From assembly GCF_019343105.1 (NCBI RefSeq), contig NZ_CP073764.1, forward strand, positions 3,274,001-3,338,000: 64,000 nt of DNA. The letters run 5' to 3'. Origin of the DNA: Methylovirgula sp. HY1. GTDB lineage: Bacteria; Pseudomonadota; Alphaproteobacteria; Rhizobiales; Beijerinckiaceae. Below the pieces are notes generated by a model. That model made no database searches and was not told where the DNA came from. It saw only the letters and a list, made by a program, of their open reading frames with translations. Positions 19,401 to 27,470 of this stretch are shown in pieces. The first letter of the stretch is position 1, and every line of letters starts with the position of its first letter. Made by a program: the position numbers and the translations under genes.

Positions 19401-19572
19401 CGCGATCGGCATCGTCATCGCCTCCGGCATGAGCATCGGCACGCTGTTCACGCTCTTTGTCACCCCGGCGATCTATACGTTCGTCGCCCGAGACCGGAGC
19501 AAAGCGAAGCGTATGGATGGCGATGCCGCAAAGCATGCGCCCGGCGTTGGGGATCGCGCCGCGGCCGAGTGA
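16459..19572 (+). CDS. RND multidrug-efflux transporter permease (HAE1 type)
   Basis: A 1037-residue inner-membrane pump, the normal size for AcrB/MexB-like proteins. It opens MSFTDIFIRRPVLASVVSLL and carries two large periplasmic loops and twelve expected helices. The proton-relay aspartate pair is present in GLVVDDAIVVVENIHRH near residue 405. GEAAIIVIVVIFLFLGNLR and a second-half GLISKHGILMVEFAN match HAE1 transporters. It works as a trimer with the adaptor encoded 6 bp upstream, exporting hydrophobic drugs or solvents. Substrate cannot be assigned from sequence. It ends 7 bp from the converging acr3 stop. Confidence 0.95.
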   Translation: MSFTDIFIRRPVLASVVSLLILLVGAQAAFKLQIRQYPELSSTTITITTSYPGANADLIQGFITTPIAQAVASTEGIDTLVTNSQQNTSTVTLNLRLNANADRAVADVLSKVNQVKYILPREALDPVVVKQTGDSTALLYMSFNSDQLTSSQITDYLTRVVQPRLQTIDGVANAQILGGQTFAMRVWLDPNKMAARDITPKDVSAALAANNFTSAAGQVKNAFTQTSINALTSLDSAKAFGQLVVKTSGDSLIRLGNIATINLGPESADSSSTFDGLKAVFIGIYPTPSANPLDVISNVRKAFPELQRQLPAGLKAAIAYDATAFIRASIWEVAKTLGEAAIIVIVVIFLFLGNLRSTIIPIVTIPLSLVGVMILLLALGYSLNLLTLLAFVLAIGLVVDDAIVVVENIHRHIEEGLSPFDAALQGAREITGPVISMTITLAAVYAPIGFVSGLTGALFREFAFTLAGAVIVSGVIALTLSPMMCSRLLKPRSEGNRGFAGLLDRLFEGLRRFYMRRLHNTLNFRAVTVLVLVGVLALTAVMFMSTPKELAPEEDQGAIFALLKAPQYSNLDYMEKMTAQFTKAADSIPEKDHVFVINGSAGVHQGLAGLILKPWGDRKRNQKQILQELQPKLAQITSGTVIGFSPPSLPGSTGGPPVQFVLRTTGGYKQLAEVMAKLQAAAMKSGLFIFTDSDLKFDTPQIEFKIDADKANRLGINMQDIGTSLATLLGGNYVNRFNLYGRSYEVIPQVPRKYRENADWLTRYQVRTSSGALVPLSTVASVTTSVQPNSLPTFQQLNAATLQGVPFPGRTLGECISFLQQKAKELMPEGFTMDYQGESRQYVQEGNTLLITFVFALIIIFLVLAAQFESFRDPFIILIALPTSMFGAMLPLNLLGFMGAASLNIYSEIGLVTLIGLISKHGILMVEFANRLQDEEGLSRRAAIEQAAGVRLRPILMTTAAMVVAMIPLIIAEGAGARSRFAIGIVIASGMSIGTLFTLFVTPAIYTFVARDRSKAKRMDGDAAKHAPGVGDRAAAE

Positions 19573-19579
19573 TCGCGCT

Positions 19580-20647
19580 TTAGGAGATCAAAGGCTTCGG
19601 CGGCGTGGCGGCGTTGCAGCCGCTTTGGCCGCGCTCATACCAGGGCTTGGTCAGGCGGACGATCTTTACCACTGAGAGCATCACCGGCACTTCGATCAGC
19701 ACGCCGACGACGGTTGCGAGCGCGGCGCCCGATTGAAAGCCGAATAGGCTGATTGCCGCCGCCACCGCGAGCTCGAAGAAATTGCTCGCGCCGATGAGTG
19801 CCGAAGGCGCTGCGACGCAATGGGCCTCGCCCGCGAAGCGGTTAAGCAGATAGGCGAGGCCGGCATTGAAATAGACCTGGATAAGGATCGGCACGGCGAG
19901 CAGCGCGATGACCAGGGGATGCGCGATGATCTCTTCGCCTTGCAAGCCAAAAAGCAGGACCAGAGTGGCGAGCAGCGCCACGAGTGACAGCGGCGCGAAT
20001 TTATTGAGAAGCTGATAAAGGCCCGGTTCGCCGCTGCGCGCAATCACGCGCGCCCGGAGAAATTGCGCCAAGGCGACCGGCACGACGATATAGAGCGAGA
20101 CCGACAAAAACAGCGTCTGCCAAGGCACTGTGATGGCTGACAGGCCGAGCAACAGGCCGACGATGGGCGCAAAGGCAAAGACCATGATCGTGTCGTTCAA
20201 GGCGACTTGGCTCAAGGTGAAATGCGGCTCGCCGTCGCAGAGATTGCTCCAGACGAAGACCATCGCCGTGCAGGGCGCCGCGGCGAGCAGAATGAGGCCG
20301 GCGATATAGCTGTCGATCTGCGCGGCCGGCAGAAGCGGCCTGAACAAAAGCCCGATGAAGAGCCACGCGAGCGCCGCCATCGAGAAGGGCTTGACGGCCC
20401 AATTGACGATCAGCGTGACGGAAATGCCGCGCCAATGTTTCTTCACCTCGCCGAGCGCTGCGAAGTTGATCTTCATGAGCATGGGAATGATCATGAGCCA
20501 GATCAACAACGCGATCGGCAGATTGACGTTGGCGATTTCAGCAGCGCCGAGGAAATGGAAGGGGACCGGGACAAGACGGCCGAGGCCGATGCCGGCCGCC
20601 ATGCAGAGCGCGACCCAAAGGGTCAAATAGCGTTCGAATATGGACAT
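19580..20647 (-). CDS. acr3: ACR3-family arsenite efflux transporter
   Basis: A 355-residue membrane protein with about ten helices and the ACR3 hallmarks: WLMIIPMLMKINFAAL early, an APCTAMVFVWSNLCDGEP segment with the conserved cysteine in the fourth helix, and LIGASNFFELAVAAAISLFG in the C-terminal half. It exports As(III) produced by the ArsC enzymes encoded just upstream. It is the last gene of a minus-strand unit (arsC, arsR-arsC, acr3), 39 bp after the fusion gene, with AGAGG before its ATG. Some annotations call this family arsB, but ACR3 is unrelated to ArsB. Confidence 0.95.
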   Translation of the reverse strand: MSIFERYLTLWVALCMAAGIGLGRLVPVPFHFLGAAEIANVNLPIALLIWLMIIPMLMKINFAALGEVKKHWRGISVTLIVNWAVKPFSMAALAWLFIGLLFRPLLPAAQIDSYIAGLILLAAAPCTAMVFVWSNLCDGEPHFTLSQVALNDTIMVFAFAPIVGLLLGLSAITVPWQTLFLSVSLYIVVPVALAQFLRARVIARSGEPGLYQLLNKFAPLSLVALLATLVLLFGLQGEEIIAHPLVIALLAVPILIQVYFNAGLAYLLNRFAGEAHCVAAPSALIGASNFFELAVAAAISLFGFQSGAALATVVGVLIEVPVMLSVVKIVRLTKPWYERGQSGCNAATPPKPLIS

Positions 20648-20686
20648 GCGGACCTCTTTGACGCGTGGGAACGGGGAGTGGATTGG

Positions 20687-21595
20687 TCAGGCCGCTTTGC
20701 TGCGCAGCAATGCCATTTCGGTGGCGCCGTCCATGCTGCCGATCGCGGCGAGCTGCTGCTTTAAGGTCGGAAGATCAAGCCCGTCCATATCGAGGTTGAC
20801 GAAGGCCGTGACGCGTGCCGCAAGCCGACGATAGGTTTCCATGAAGGCGGCGCGCTTTTCCGCATCGCTGCCCTCCACTCCGGCTGGATCGGTGATGCCC
20901 CAATGGGCGACGAGCGGGTGGCCGGGCCAATGCGGGCAGCTTTCGCCCGCGGCGGAATCGCAGACCGTGATGATGAAATCCATCTGCGGCGCTTCGGGAC
21001 CGGCGAATTCGCTCCAGCTCTTCGAACGGAAGCTGGAGGTGTCGTAGCCGAGCTCGTTGAGCAAGGCGAGCGCATAGGGGTTTGGCGCATCTTTTGGCTG
21101 ACTGCCGGCGGAAAAAGCGCGAATGCGGTCTCGGCCTTCCCGGTTCAACAAGGCTTCAGCAAGGATGGAGCGCGCCGAATTACCAGTGCAAAGCACGAGC
21201 ACATTCCTGATTCTGCCGGATGTGGGCTCCTCACGCTTGGCTGGAAAAGGCGGCGTCGCTTCGGCCGTATCGGCAAGTTCGCAGGCTTGATGGGACATGC
21301 TGCAGCAATCGGCGAGAAGAAACGCGGTGAGCGCGAGCGCGCGATTGCGATGGGCGACATAGATGATGGATCGGCCGTCGCGGCGTGACAGCACGAGTTG
21401 CGCTTGTTCGAGCACGGCCAAATGCGTCGAAAGCGTATTGTGCGGAATAGCGAGAAGCCGTGCGATATCGCCGGCCGGGAGACCATAGGGGAGATAGCGC
21501 ACGAGAAGGCGAAAGATTTCGAGTCGCGACGGTTGCGCCAAAGCGCTGAGCAGCGCAATCGCGTCCGGCCCTTCGAGTTTTTCTGGGGTGATCAT
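20687..21595 (-). CDS. ArsR repressor fused to thioredoxin-type arsenate reductase
   Basis: A 302-residue two-domain protein. Residues 1-105 are an ArsR winged helix (LSALAQPSRLEIFRLL, recognition segment NTLSTHLAVLEQA) ending in a cysteine cluster at about C97, C98 and C105, similar in spacing to the atypical As(III) site of AfArsR-like repressors. Residues ~130-295 form an LMW-phosphatase-fold ArsC with P-loop CTGNSARS and further cysteines in VCDSAAGESC, the triad of thioredoxin-coupled pI258-type ArsC. The ATG at 21595 lies 7 bp after the preceding arsC. The fusion could couple sensing of arsenite to its production. Confidence 0.92.
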   Translation of the reverse strand: MITPEKLEGPDAIALLSALAQPSRLEIFRLLVRYLPYGLPAGDIARLLAIPHNTLSTHLAVLEQAQLVLSRRDGRSIIYVAHRNRALALTAFLLADCCSMSHQACELADTAEATPPFPAKREEPTSGRIRNVLVLCTGNSARSILAEALLNREGRDRIRAFSAGSQPKDAPNPYALALLNELGYDTSSFRSKSWSEFAGPEAPQMDFIITVCDSAAGESCPHWPGHPLVAHWGITDPAGVEGSDAEKRAAFMETYRRLAARVTAFVNLDMDGLDLPTLKQQLAAIGSMDGATEMALLRSKAA

Positions 21596-21602
21596 AAGGG
21601 GC

Positions 21603-22133
21603 TCACGCGGATTCTTTGCTGGGCACGGTCTTGCCGATCGCGTCGAGACGGTTCTGCAGGGACAGCCGATCGAGGCTGCGTAACGGCAAAGCCGTGAAAA
21701 TGCCAATCCGATTGCCAAGCATGCGCAGCGCATCGGCGAAGGCCAGATTTTTGATCGCTTCATTGCCGGTGACGGCGGCTGGGTCGGGCAGGCCCCAATG
21801 CGCTGTCATTGGCTGGCCGGGCCAATGCGGGCAGGCCTCGCCTGCGGCATCATCACAAAGCGTAAAAACGAAATCGAGCGTCGGCGCGCCCGGCTGGGCA
21901 AATTCGTCCCAGCTCTTCGCCCGCAGCCCTTGCGTGGGGAGCCCGGCCTTCTCCAGCGTGGCGATCGCATAAGGATTGACCTCGCGTTTCGGCTGCGAGC
22001 CGGCGCTAAAGGCTTGAAAATGGCCGTGGCTGCGCTGGTTAAGGATCGCTTCCGCCATGATGGAGCGGGCCGAATTGCCGGTGCAGAGGAAGAGGACGGT
22101 GAAGGGCTTTTCCTTGTCGATTGACGTGTCCAT
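21603..22133 (-). CDS. arsC: arsenate reductase (thioredoxin-coupled, LMW-PTP fold), copy 2
   Basis: A 176-residue ArsC. The P-loop CTGNSARS carries the nucleophile near residue 17, followed by FSAGSQPKREVNPYA and LCDDAAGEACPHWPGQP with two redox cysteines, then HWGLPDPA. It reduces arsenate to arsenite for export by ACR3. The ATG at 22133 has GGAGG upstream; the longer TTG start is less likely. It heads the unit arsC / arsR-arsC / acr3 behind a candidate ArsR box (22155-22190). It has the same length as, and clear similarity to, the next copy, so tandem duplication is likely. Confidence 0.93.
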   Translation of the reverse strand: MDTSIDKEKPFTVLFLCTGNSARSIMAEAILNQRSHGHFQAFSAGSQPKREVNPYAIATLEKAGLPTQGLRAKSWDEFAQPGAPTLDFVFTLCDDAAGEACPHWPGQPMTAHWGLPDPAAVTGNEAIKNLAFADALRMLGNRIGIFTALPLRSLDRLSLQNRLDAIGKTVPSKESA

Positions 22134-22154
22134 CCGCGCCACCTCCAAGCCACT

Positions 22155-22190
22155 AATAAATCGACTATTCGATTAATATCGACATATCGA
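22155..22190 (-). promoter_or_regulatory. candidate ArsR operator 1
   Basis: The AT-rich stretch holds TCGACTATTCGATTAATATCGACAT, rich in inverted TCGA units. It aligns closely with 22893-22925 ahead of the other arsC. It lies 22-57 bp before the arsC start at 22133. Confidence 0.65.
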
Positions 22191-22341
22191 AATTCAAGGG
22201 CATGCGCAAGGGGGATGAGCCAGATCGCAAAAAAAGAGCGCGGCTCGCTCAGGGAGGGACGCGCGGACAGGAATGCGGCGGCTATTGGCGCTCCACAATC
22301 ATGCGCAGCGCCGTGGTCGTGAGGTGACGTCGCGCCTTCGA

Positions 22342-22872
22342 TCACGCGGCGGCGGATTTTCCAATGATCCCGCCAAGCGTGTCGAGGCGCGTCTGAAGCG
22401 GATGTCGGTCGAATCCACCCAAGGGCAGGGCACAGAAAACGCCGATCTGATTGCTCAGCATTCTAAACGTATCGGCGAAGGCCAGATGTTTCATCACTTC
22501 GCCGCCCGTGGCGACTGCTGGATCGGGGATGCCCCAATGTGAGGTCATCGGCCGACCGGGCCATTGCGGGCAGATCTCGCCCGCCATGCTGTCGCAAAGT
22601 GTGAAGACGAAGTCGAGTTCGGGGGCATCGGGACCGGTAAATTCATTCCAGCTCTTCGCGTGAAGGCCATCCGCGGGGATGCCTGCATTATGCAGCGCTG
22701 CGAGCGCATAAGGATTGACCTCATGCGCGGGATCGGAGCCGGCGCTGAAGGCATTGAACCTGCCTTGCCCATGCCAGCTCAATATGGCTTCGGCCATGAT
22801 CGAACGCGCCGAATTGCCTGTGCAGAGAAAGAGAACATTGAAAGGCTTTGCCTTTTCCATTTCGCTGTTCAT
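22342..22872 (-). CDS. arsC: arsenate reductase (thioredoxin-coupled, LMW-PTP fold), copy 1
   Basis: A 176-residue ArsC with P-loop CTGNSARS, FSAGSDPAHEVNPYA, LCDSMAGEICPQWPGRP with redox cysteines, and HWGIPDPA. The ATG at 22872 (MNSEMEKAKPF) is supported by AAGGA upstream; the longer frame reads into the operator region. It is separated from copy 2 by about 200 bp and has its own ArsR-like box at 22893-22925, so it may be a single-gene unit with distinct expression. Together with copy 2 and the ArsR-ArsC fusion it gives three reductase domains in 2.2 kb. Confidence 0.93.
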   Translation of the reverse strand: MNSEMEKAKPFNVLFLCTGNSARSIMAEAILSWHGQGRFNAFSAGSDPAHEVNPYALAALHNAGIPADGLHAKSWNEFTGPDAPELDFVFTLCDSMAGEICPQWPGRPMTSHWGIPDPAVATGGEVMKHLAFADTFRMLSNQIGVFCALPLGGFDRHPLQTRLDTLGGIIGKSAAA

Positions 22873-22892
22873 TGACGTGTCCTTGCTTGCGG

Positions 22893-22925
22893 AATAAAGT
22901 CGATTAGTCGAATGATATCGACATA
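22893..22925. promoter_or_regulatory. candidate ArsR operator 2, between arsC copy 1 and arsH
   Basis: It reads AATAAAGTCGATTAGTCG followed by AATGATATCGACATA, aligning with operator 1 over about 32 positions with few changes. It lies 21 bp upstream of arsC copy 1 and in the divergent space shared with arsH (start at 23163). Confidence 0.65.
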
Positions 22926-23162
22926 AAAAAGATTGTCCGCCTGGATCATGGAAGGGTAAACCCCGCCACAGACGCATCCGCATAGTCCCAGATCGGCGAT
23001 GACCTGTTCTGAGAGAAACGGACTAAAATTAGATTGCACCGAGCCGTTAAGCCTTCGTTGCGCTGCTGGCGGTGTTTCGGGCTGTTTGCAATTATGACAG
23101 TGCGCACCCGGGCAAGACGAAGTCCGTGACTCGAAATAGGAAATCTTGAAATTGGACATGCA

Positions 23163-23873
23163 GTGACGAACGATTTGCCCAATATTGAATTGGCGGCTTT
23201 CCAAATGCCCGACCTGGCAGCTTTGCAGCCGCCGCGTCTCGCGCATCGGCCGCGCATTCTGTTGCTCCATGGTTCGCTGCGGGAGCGGTCCTATAGCCGC
23301 TTTCTGATGCAAGAGGCGGCGCGTCTGCTCGAAACTTTCGGCGCCGAGACACGTTTCTTCGATCCGAGCGGATTGCCGCTGCCCGATGATGCCGACCCTG
23401 GGCATCCGAAAGTCCAAGAGCTGCGAAATCTGTCGATTTGGTCGGAGGGACAGGTCTGGTCGAGCCCCGAACGGCATGGCGCCATGACCGGTATCATGAA
23501 GGCGCAGATCGACTGGATTCCGCTCGAGGTCGGTGCGGTCCGCCCGACTCAAGGCAAGACGCTGGCCGTGATGCAGGTCAGCGGCGGGTCGCAATCCTTC
23601 AATGCCGTCAATCAGATGCGCGTGCTCGGCCGATGGATGCGGATGCTCACCATCCCCAACCAGTCTTCCGTCGCCAAAGCCTATGAGCAATTCGACGAGG
23701 CCGGGCGGATGCAGCCTTCGCCTTATTACGACCGGCTCGTCGATGTGATGGAGGAGCTGATGAAATTCACGCTTCTCACCCGCGGGGTGTCAGATTACCT
23801 GACGAGCCGCTATAGCGAACGCAAAGAGGCGGCGGAAAAGGCGGCGGCGCGGGTCGCGCAAGGCGCAATGTGA
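23163..23873 (+). CDS. arsH: ArsH NADPH-dependent FMN oxidoreductase
   Basis: A 236-residue flavodoxin-fold protein with ArsH motifs: [24 protein letters not shown] (FMN phosphate loop), [15 protein letters not shown], and [23 protein letters not shown]. ArsH proteins oxidise trivalent organoarsenicals or act as NADPH-FMN reductases, giving resistance to methylarsenite in studied species. The start is a GTG at 23163; no in-frame ATG lies closer. It diverges from the arsC unit, and the ArsR-like box at 22893 could serve both directions. Confidence 0.95.
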   Translation: MTNDLPNIELAAFQMPDLAALQPPRLAHRPRILLLHGSLRERSYSRFLMQEAARLLETFGAETRFFDPSGLPLPDDADPGHPKVQELRNLSIWSEGQVWSSPERHGAMTGIMKAQIDWIPLEVGAVRPTQGKTLAVMQVSGGSQSFNAVNQMRVLGRWMRMLTIPNQSSVAKAYEQFDEAGRMQPSPYYDRLVDVMEELMKFTLLTRGVSDYLTSRYSERKEAAEKAAARVAQGAM

Positions 23874-23976
23874 TTCACTTCGCTGGCCGGTTGCGCTACA
23901 CCGGCGCCAGCGGGCGCGGCGGTTAGTTTCGCCTTATGCCTGTCCCATTCCTGTTTCGTATCTTATCTAACATCCC

Positions 23977-25557
23977 ATGATGATCCCTGATCAGGTCGCG
24001 CGCCGGCGCACCTTTGCCATTATCTCCCACCCTGACGCGGGCAAGACGACGCTTACCGAAAAGCTGCTGCTTTTCGGCGGCGCCATCCAGCTTGCCGGCG
24101 AAGTGCGCGCCAAGGCCAATCGGCGCCAGACCCGTTCGGATTGGATGGGGATCGAGCGCGAGCGCGGCATTTCGGTCGTCACCTCGGTGATGACCTTCGA
24201 ATATGACGGCTGCGTCTACAATCTTCTCGACACGCCGGGCCATGAGGACTTTTCGGAAGATACCTATCGCACGCTGACCGCGGTCGATTCGGCGATCATG
24301 GTGATCGATGCGGCGAAGGGCATCGAGGCGCGGACACGAAAACTCTTCGAAGTGTGCCGGCTACGCGATATTCCGATCGTCACTTTCATCAATAAGCTCG
24401 ATCGCGAGACGCGTGATCCTTTCGATCTCCTCGACGAGATCGAAAAGACTCTGGCCCTCGATGTCGCCCCGGTCACCTGGCCGCTCGGGCGCGGCCGCGA
24501 TTTCGCCGGCACTTATGATCTGCGCCGAAATCTCGCGCGCCGCGTCGATTCCGACAGCGCGCCGACCGAAGTTACCGGCCCGGACGATCCTTTCATCAAG
24601 GGCCTGCTGCCGCCCGATGTCTTTGCCGAGACGCGCGATCAGATCGAACTCGCGCGGGAAGCGTTGAAACCCTTCGATCGCCAGGCCTTTCTGGAAGGCC
24701 ATTTGACACCGGTCTTCTTCGGCAGCGCCTTGCGCAATTTTGGCGTTCGCGATCTCATCGATGCGCTGGGCCAATTCGCGCCGCCGCCGCATGGATTGGA
24801 TGCGGCGTCGCGCCGGGTCGAGGCGGAGGAACCCAAGCTTACCGGTTTCATCTTCAAGATCCAGGCGAATATGGACCCCAATCACCGCGATCGCATCGCC
24901 TTCTTACGCATCTGCTCCGGCAGGTTGGCGCGCGGCATGAAGGTCAAACTCGTGCGTACGGCGAAAAACATCGCGCTCAACACGCCGCAGTTCTTCTTCG
25001 CTCAGGATCGGCAACTCGCCGAAGAGGCGTTTGCCGGCGATGTCGTGGGTATTCCCAATCACGGCACTTTGCGGATTGGCGATACTTTGACGGAAGGCGA
25101 AGACCTCGTCTTTCGCGGCGTGCCCAGTTTTGCCCCCGAGATTTTGCGCCGCGTGAAAATCGGCGACGCGATGAAGGCGAAGAAATTGCGCGAGGCGTTG
25201 CAACAAATGGCGGAAGAAGGCGTCGTGCAGCTGTTTCTGCCCAATGACGGATCCGGCGCCATGGTTGGCGTCGTCGGCGCGCTGCAGTTGGACGTTCTGG
25301 CCGAGCGGCTGTCCGCCGAATATGGCCTCGATGTCACTTTCGAAAGTTCGCGTTTCGAACTGGCCCGCTGGGTCGAGGCGGAAAATGCGGTGGAACTGGA
25401 GAAATTTACCCGCGCCTATCCGAGCTCCATGGCTCTCGATCTCGATCATGCGCCGGTCTATCTCGCGGCATCGGCCTGGGACCTGCGCTATGAGCAGGAA
25501 AAATGGCCGCAGATCCGCTTTACCGATGTGAAGGATTATCAGAAATCGGCGGCGTGA
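23977..25557 (+). CDS. prfC: peptide chain release factor 3
   Basis: A 526-residue translational GTPase of RF3 length. G1 reads SHPDAGKTT, the switch region DWMGIERERGISV, G3 DTPGHEDFSEDTYRT, and G4 NKLD. The RF3-specific C-terminal domains follow. It recycles RF1/RF2 from the ribosome after peptide release. ATGATG at 23977/23980 gives two adjacent start choices. It stands as a single gene between arsH and a converging gene. The family is easily confused with EF-G and LepA, but the DWM-x-I-E-x-ERGISV form and the length point to RF3. Confidence 0.97.
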   Translation: MMIPDQVARRRTFAIISHPDAGKTTLTEKLLLFGGAIQLAGEVRAKANRRQTRSDWMGIERERGISVVTSVMTFEYDGCVYNLLDTPGHEDFSEDTYRTLTAVDSAIMVIDAAKGIEARTRKLFEVCRLRDIPIVTFINKLDRETRDPFDLLDEIEKTLALDVAPVTWPLGRGRDFAGTYDLRRNLARRVDSDSAPTEVTGPDDPFIKGLLPPDVFAETRDQIELAREALKPFDRQAFLEGHLTPVFFGSALRNFGVRDLIDALGQFAPPPHGLDAASRRVEAEEPKLTGFIFKIQANMDPNHRDRIAFLRICSGRLARGMKVKLVRTAKNIALNTPQFFFAQDRQLAEEAFAGDVVGIPNHGTLRIGDTLTEGEDLVFRGVPSFAPEILRRVKIGDAMKAKKLREALQQMAEEGVVQLFLPNDGSGAMVGVVGALQLDVLAERLSAEYGLDVTFESSRFELARWVEAENAVELEKFTRAYPSSMALDLDHAPVYLAASAWDLRYEQEKWPQIRFTDVKDYQKSAA

Positions 25558-25562
25558 CGAAC

Positions 25563-25578
25563 GAGCCGGACTCGGCTC
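25563..25578. terminator. short hairpin between converging prfC and the glycosylphosphotransferase
   Basis: GAGCCG-GACT-CGGCTC forms a six-pair stem with a four-base loop directly after the prfC stop. No T-run follows, so intrinsic termination is only possible, not clear. Confidence 0.35.
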
Positions 25579-25596
25579 GCGTCGCGCCAGCGCGAT

Positions 25597-27159
25597 TTAA
25601 ATCGCGTCCACATAGGCTTTTTTCGAGACGATTGTGAGCCACAAGATCTGGATGTCGAGCCATAATGACGAATGGTCGATGTAATAGAGATCATGGGCGA
25701 TGCGGGCGCGCATCTTCCCCTCGTCGACCCCGCCGCGGCAGCCGTTGACTTGCGCCCAGCCGGTGATGCCGGGCTTCACATTATGGCGGCGCGCATAAAG
25801 TGCGATGCTACGCTCGAACATCTGGTCGTGGGCGACGGCCATCGGGCGCGGTCCCACGAGCGACATGTCGCCGAGCACGACATTCAGGAGCTGCGGCAAT
25901 TCATCGATATTATACCGACGAATGAAGGCGCCGACACGGGTCAGCCTTGGGTCGCTTCTCGATGTGATCTGGACGAGTTTCGAATTGTCTTCGCAGGTAG
26001 ACATCGACCGGAATTTGAAGATCCGGAACGGCTGCTGGTTGAAGCCATAGCGATTTTGCCGAAAGATGATCGGCCCCGGGCCGCTGAGTTTGACCGCTGC
26101 CGCGACCAACAAGAAGAGCGGCGCGAGAATAACGAGGCCGAGCGAGGCGAAGACGAGATCAAAGAGGCGTTTAGCAAATTGCGCCTGCGGCGACAGGGGA
26201 TGATCGACGAGATTGAGGCTGGAGACCGGCCCGATCTTCGCGACGCGCGCATTTACAAAACGCTCGAGGACTTGTTCGGGGCCGAGGTGGATCGCTGCGG
26301 GTATGCCCAGGAAAGCGTTGATCGTGGTTTCGATCATCTCCTTATCCGACCATGGCAGCAGAACGATGACATCATCGGGCTCGAGAATCCGTGCATAAGC
26401 CCGCGCCAAGGCGAGGTCTTCGGTCAGACTTTGCGGCCCGCGCAGGACTGAGGCGGCAACGATATGCATGCCGAAGTGATGCGTATCGAAACGCTTGGTG
26501 AAGGCATCCAGCTCGGCCTCTAAGCCAATGAGAAACAGCCGCTTTGCGACGACCTGCCCCTGTGCGGCGCTGGCGCGGACATGATAGGCCAGCCCAATTC
26601 GCACAGCGCTCACGCCGGCGAATCCGATGAGGAAGAAGCTGGTGATCAGCCAAGGCATGTGACTGGCGGGCGGCATCAGCGACAATGCGATGACAAGCGC
26701 GATGATAAAGGCGCTGCACCAAGGCGCGAAGGATCGACGAAGCTGACTCTTGACGTTTAGATAGAGGCCGATCGCGTAATCATGGCGTATGGCACTAATG
26801 CCGACGAAGAAGAGCCCAGCGAGAATGCCGAGTTGAAAATTGGCTTCGACTGTCTGGTTAAAACCGGCGCGCCAGTGATTGTGAACCGCTCCGGAAATTC
26901 CAGCACTTGCCAATATGGCGAGAAAGTCGGCGATAGCGGCAAGCAAAGAGAAGCCGCGATGGGGCAGCTTCGCTTTTTTGCGCGTATTGACCCCCGCGGA
27001 ACGCGCGGGGGTGAAGGTGTGCACCGCAGCCGTCTCTTGATGAAACAATTTGATGGCGTCAAAAAGCTGCGGCGAAGCGCTGTTCCACAAAGACACAGGA
27101 CGTACCCCAAATGAAACGATAAGACGGCCGCGAAGGGGCCGCTTTGCTTGAGGCAGCAA
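25597..27159 (-). CDS. polyprenyl-phosphate sugar-1-phosphate transferase (WcaJ/PssY-like)
   Basis: A 520-residue membrane enzyme that starts exopolysaccharide repeat units by moving a hexose-1-phosphate to undecaprenyl phosphate. The N-terminal half has about four helices and a CoA-binding-like Rossmann insert. The C-terminal catalytic half has KRLFDLVFASLGLVIL, FKFRSMSTCEDN and DELPQLLNVVLGDMSLVGPRP, then ITGWAQVNGCRGG. The listed start is a TTG; a GTG at 27096 is a reasonable alternative. It lies far from the ABC exporter and has no wzx/wzy beside it, so the polymer it starts cannot be named. Confidence 0.93.
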   Translation of the reverse strand: MLPQAKRPLRGRLIVSFGVRPVSLWNSASPQLFDAIKLFHQETAAVHTFTPARSAGVNTRKKAKLPHRGFSLLAAIADFLAILASAGISGAVHNHWRAGFNQTVEANFQLGILAGLFFVGISAIRHDYAIGLYLNVKSQLRRSFAPWCSAFIIALVIALSLMPPASHMPWLITSFFLIGFAGVSAVRIGLAYHVRASAAQGQVVAKRLFLIGLEAELDAFTKRFDTHHFGMHIVAASVLRGPQSLTEDLALARAYARILEPDDVIVLLPWSDKEMIETTINAFLGIPAAIHLGPEQVLERFVNARVAKIGPVSSLNLVDHPLSPQAQFAKRLFDLVFASLGLVILAPLFLLVAAAVKLSGPGPIIFRQNRYGFNQQPFRIFKFRSMSTCEDNSKLVQITSRSDPRLTRVGAFIRRYNIDELPQLLNVVLGDMSLVGPRPMAVAHDQMFERSIALYARRHNVKPGITGWAQVNGCRGGVDEGKMRARIAHDLYYIDHSSLWLDIQILWLTIVSKKAYVDAI

Positions 27160-27269
27160 CCGCTATGCCCGAGAATTCACGAGAAAGTGCCTTATCCCGA
27201 CCCAAGGCGGCGCTCCGGTCCGGGTGAAGCCTCTTGACGCTGTCTGGCCGCCGAAGCATCGTCGCAGGC

Positions 27270-27320
27270 GCATGTCCTTGCCGGGAAAAGTTTGCGCGAC
27301 TTTTCCCGGCGAGGACATGC
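27270..27320. repeat. near-perfect intergenic palindrome
   Basis: GCATGTCCTTGCCGGGAAAAGT pairs with ACTTTTCCCGGCGAGGACATGC around a seven-base loop. It shares the GCATG..GGAAAAGT..ACTTTTCC..CATGC plan with 1162-1248, 29589-29640 and the tandem array at 50581. It fills much of the 310-bp gap upstream of the glycosylphosphotransferase. Confidence 0.75.
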
Positions 27321-27470
27321 GTTATGGCGTTGAAGTAAAATAGAATGATCAAGCACAGTGGATCGTGGTTCCAGCACCTCGGCTTATCCGATGCGCCAAA
27401 CGTCTGATTCCCGCTCATCGGGATCGGCTGTAGGCAACGGATGAAGGGGGCAACCTGAAAAGGGCGGGAT

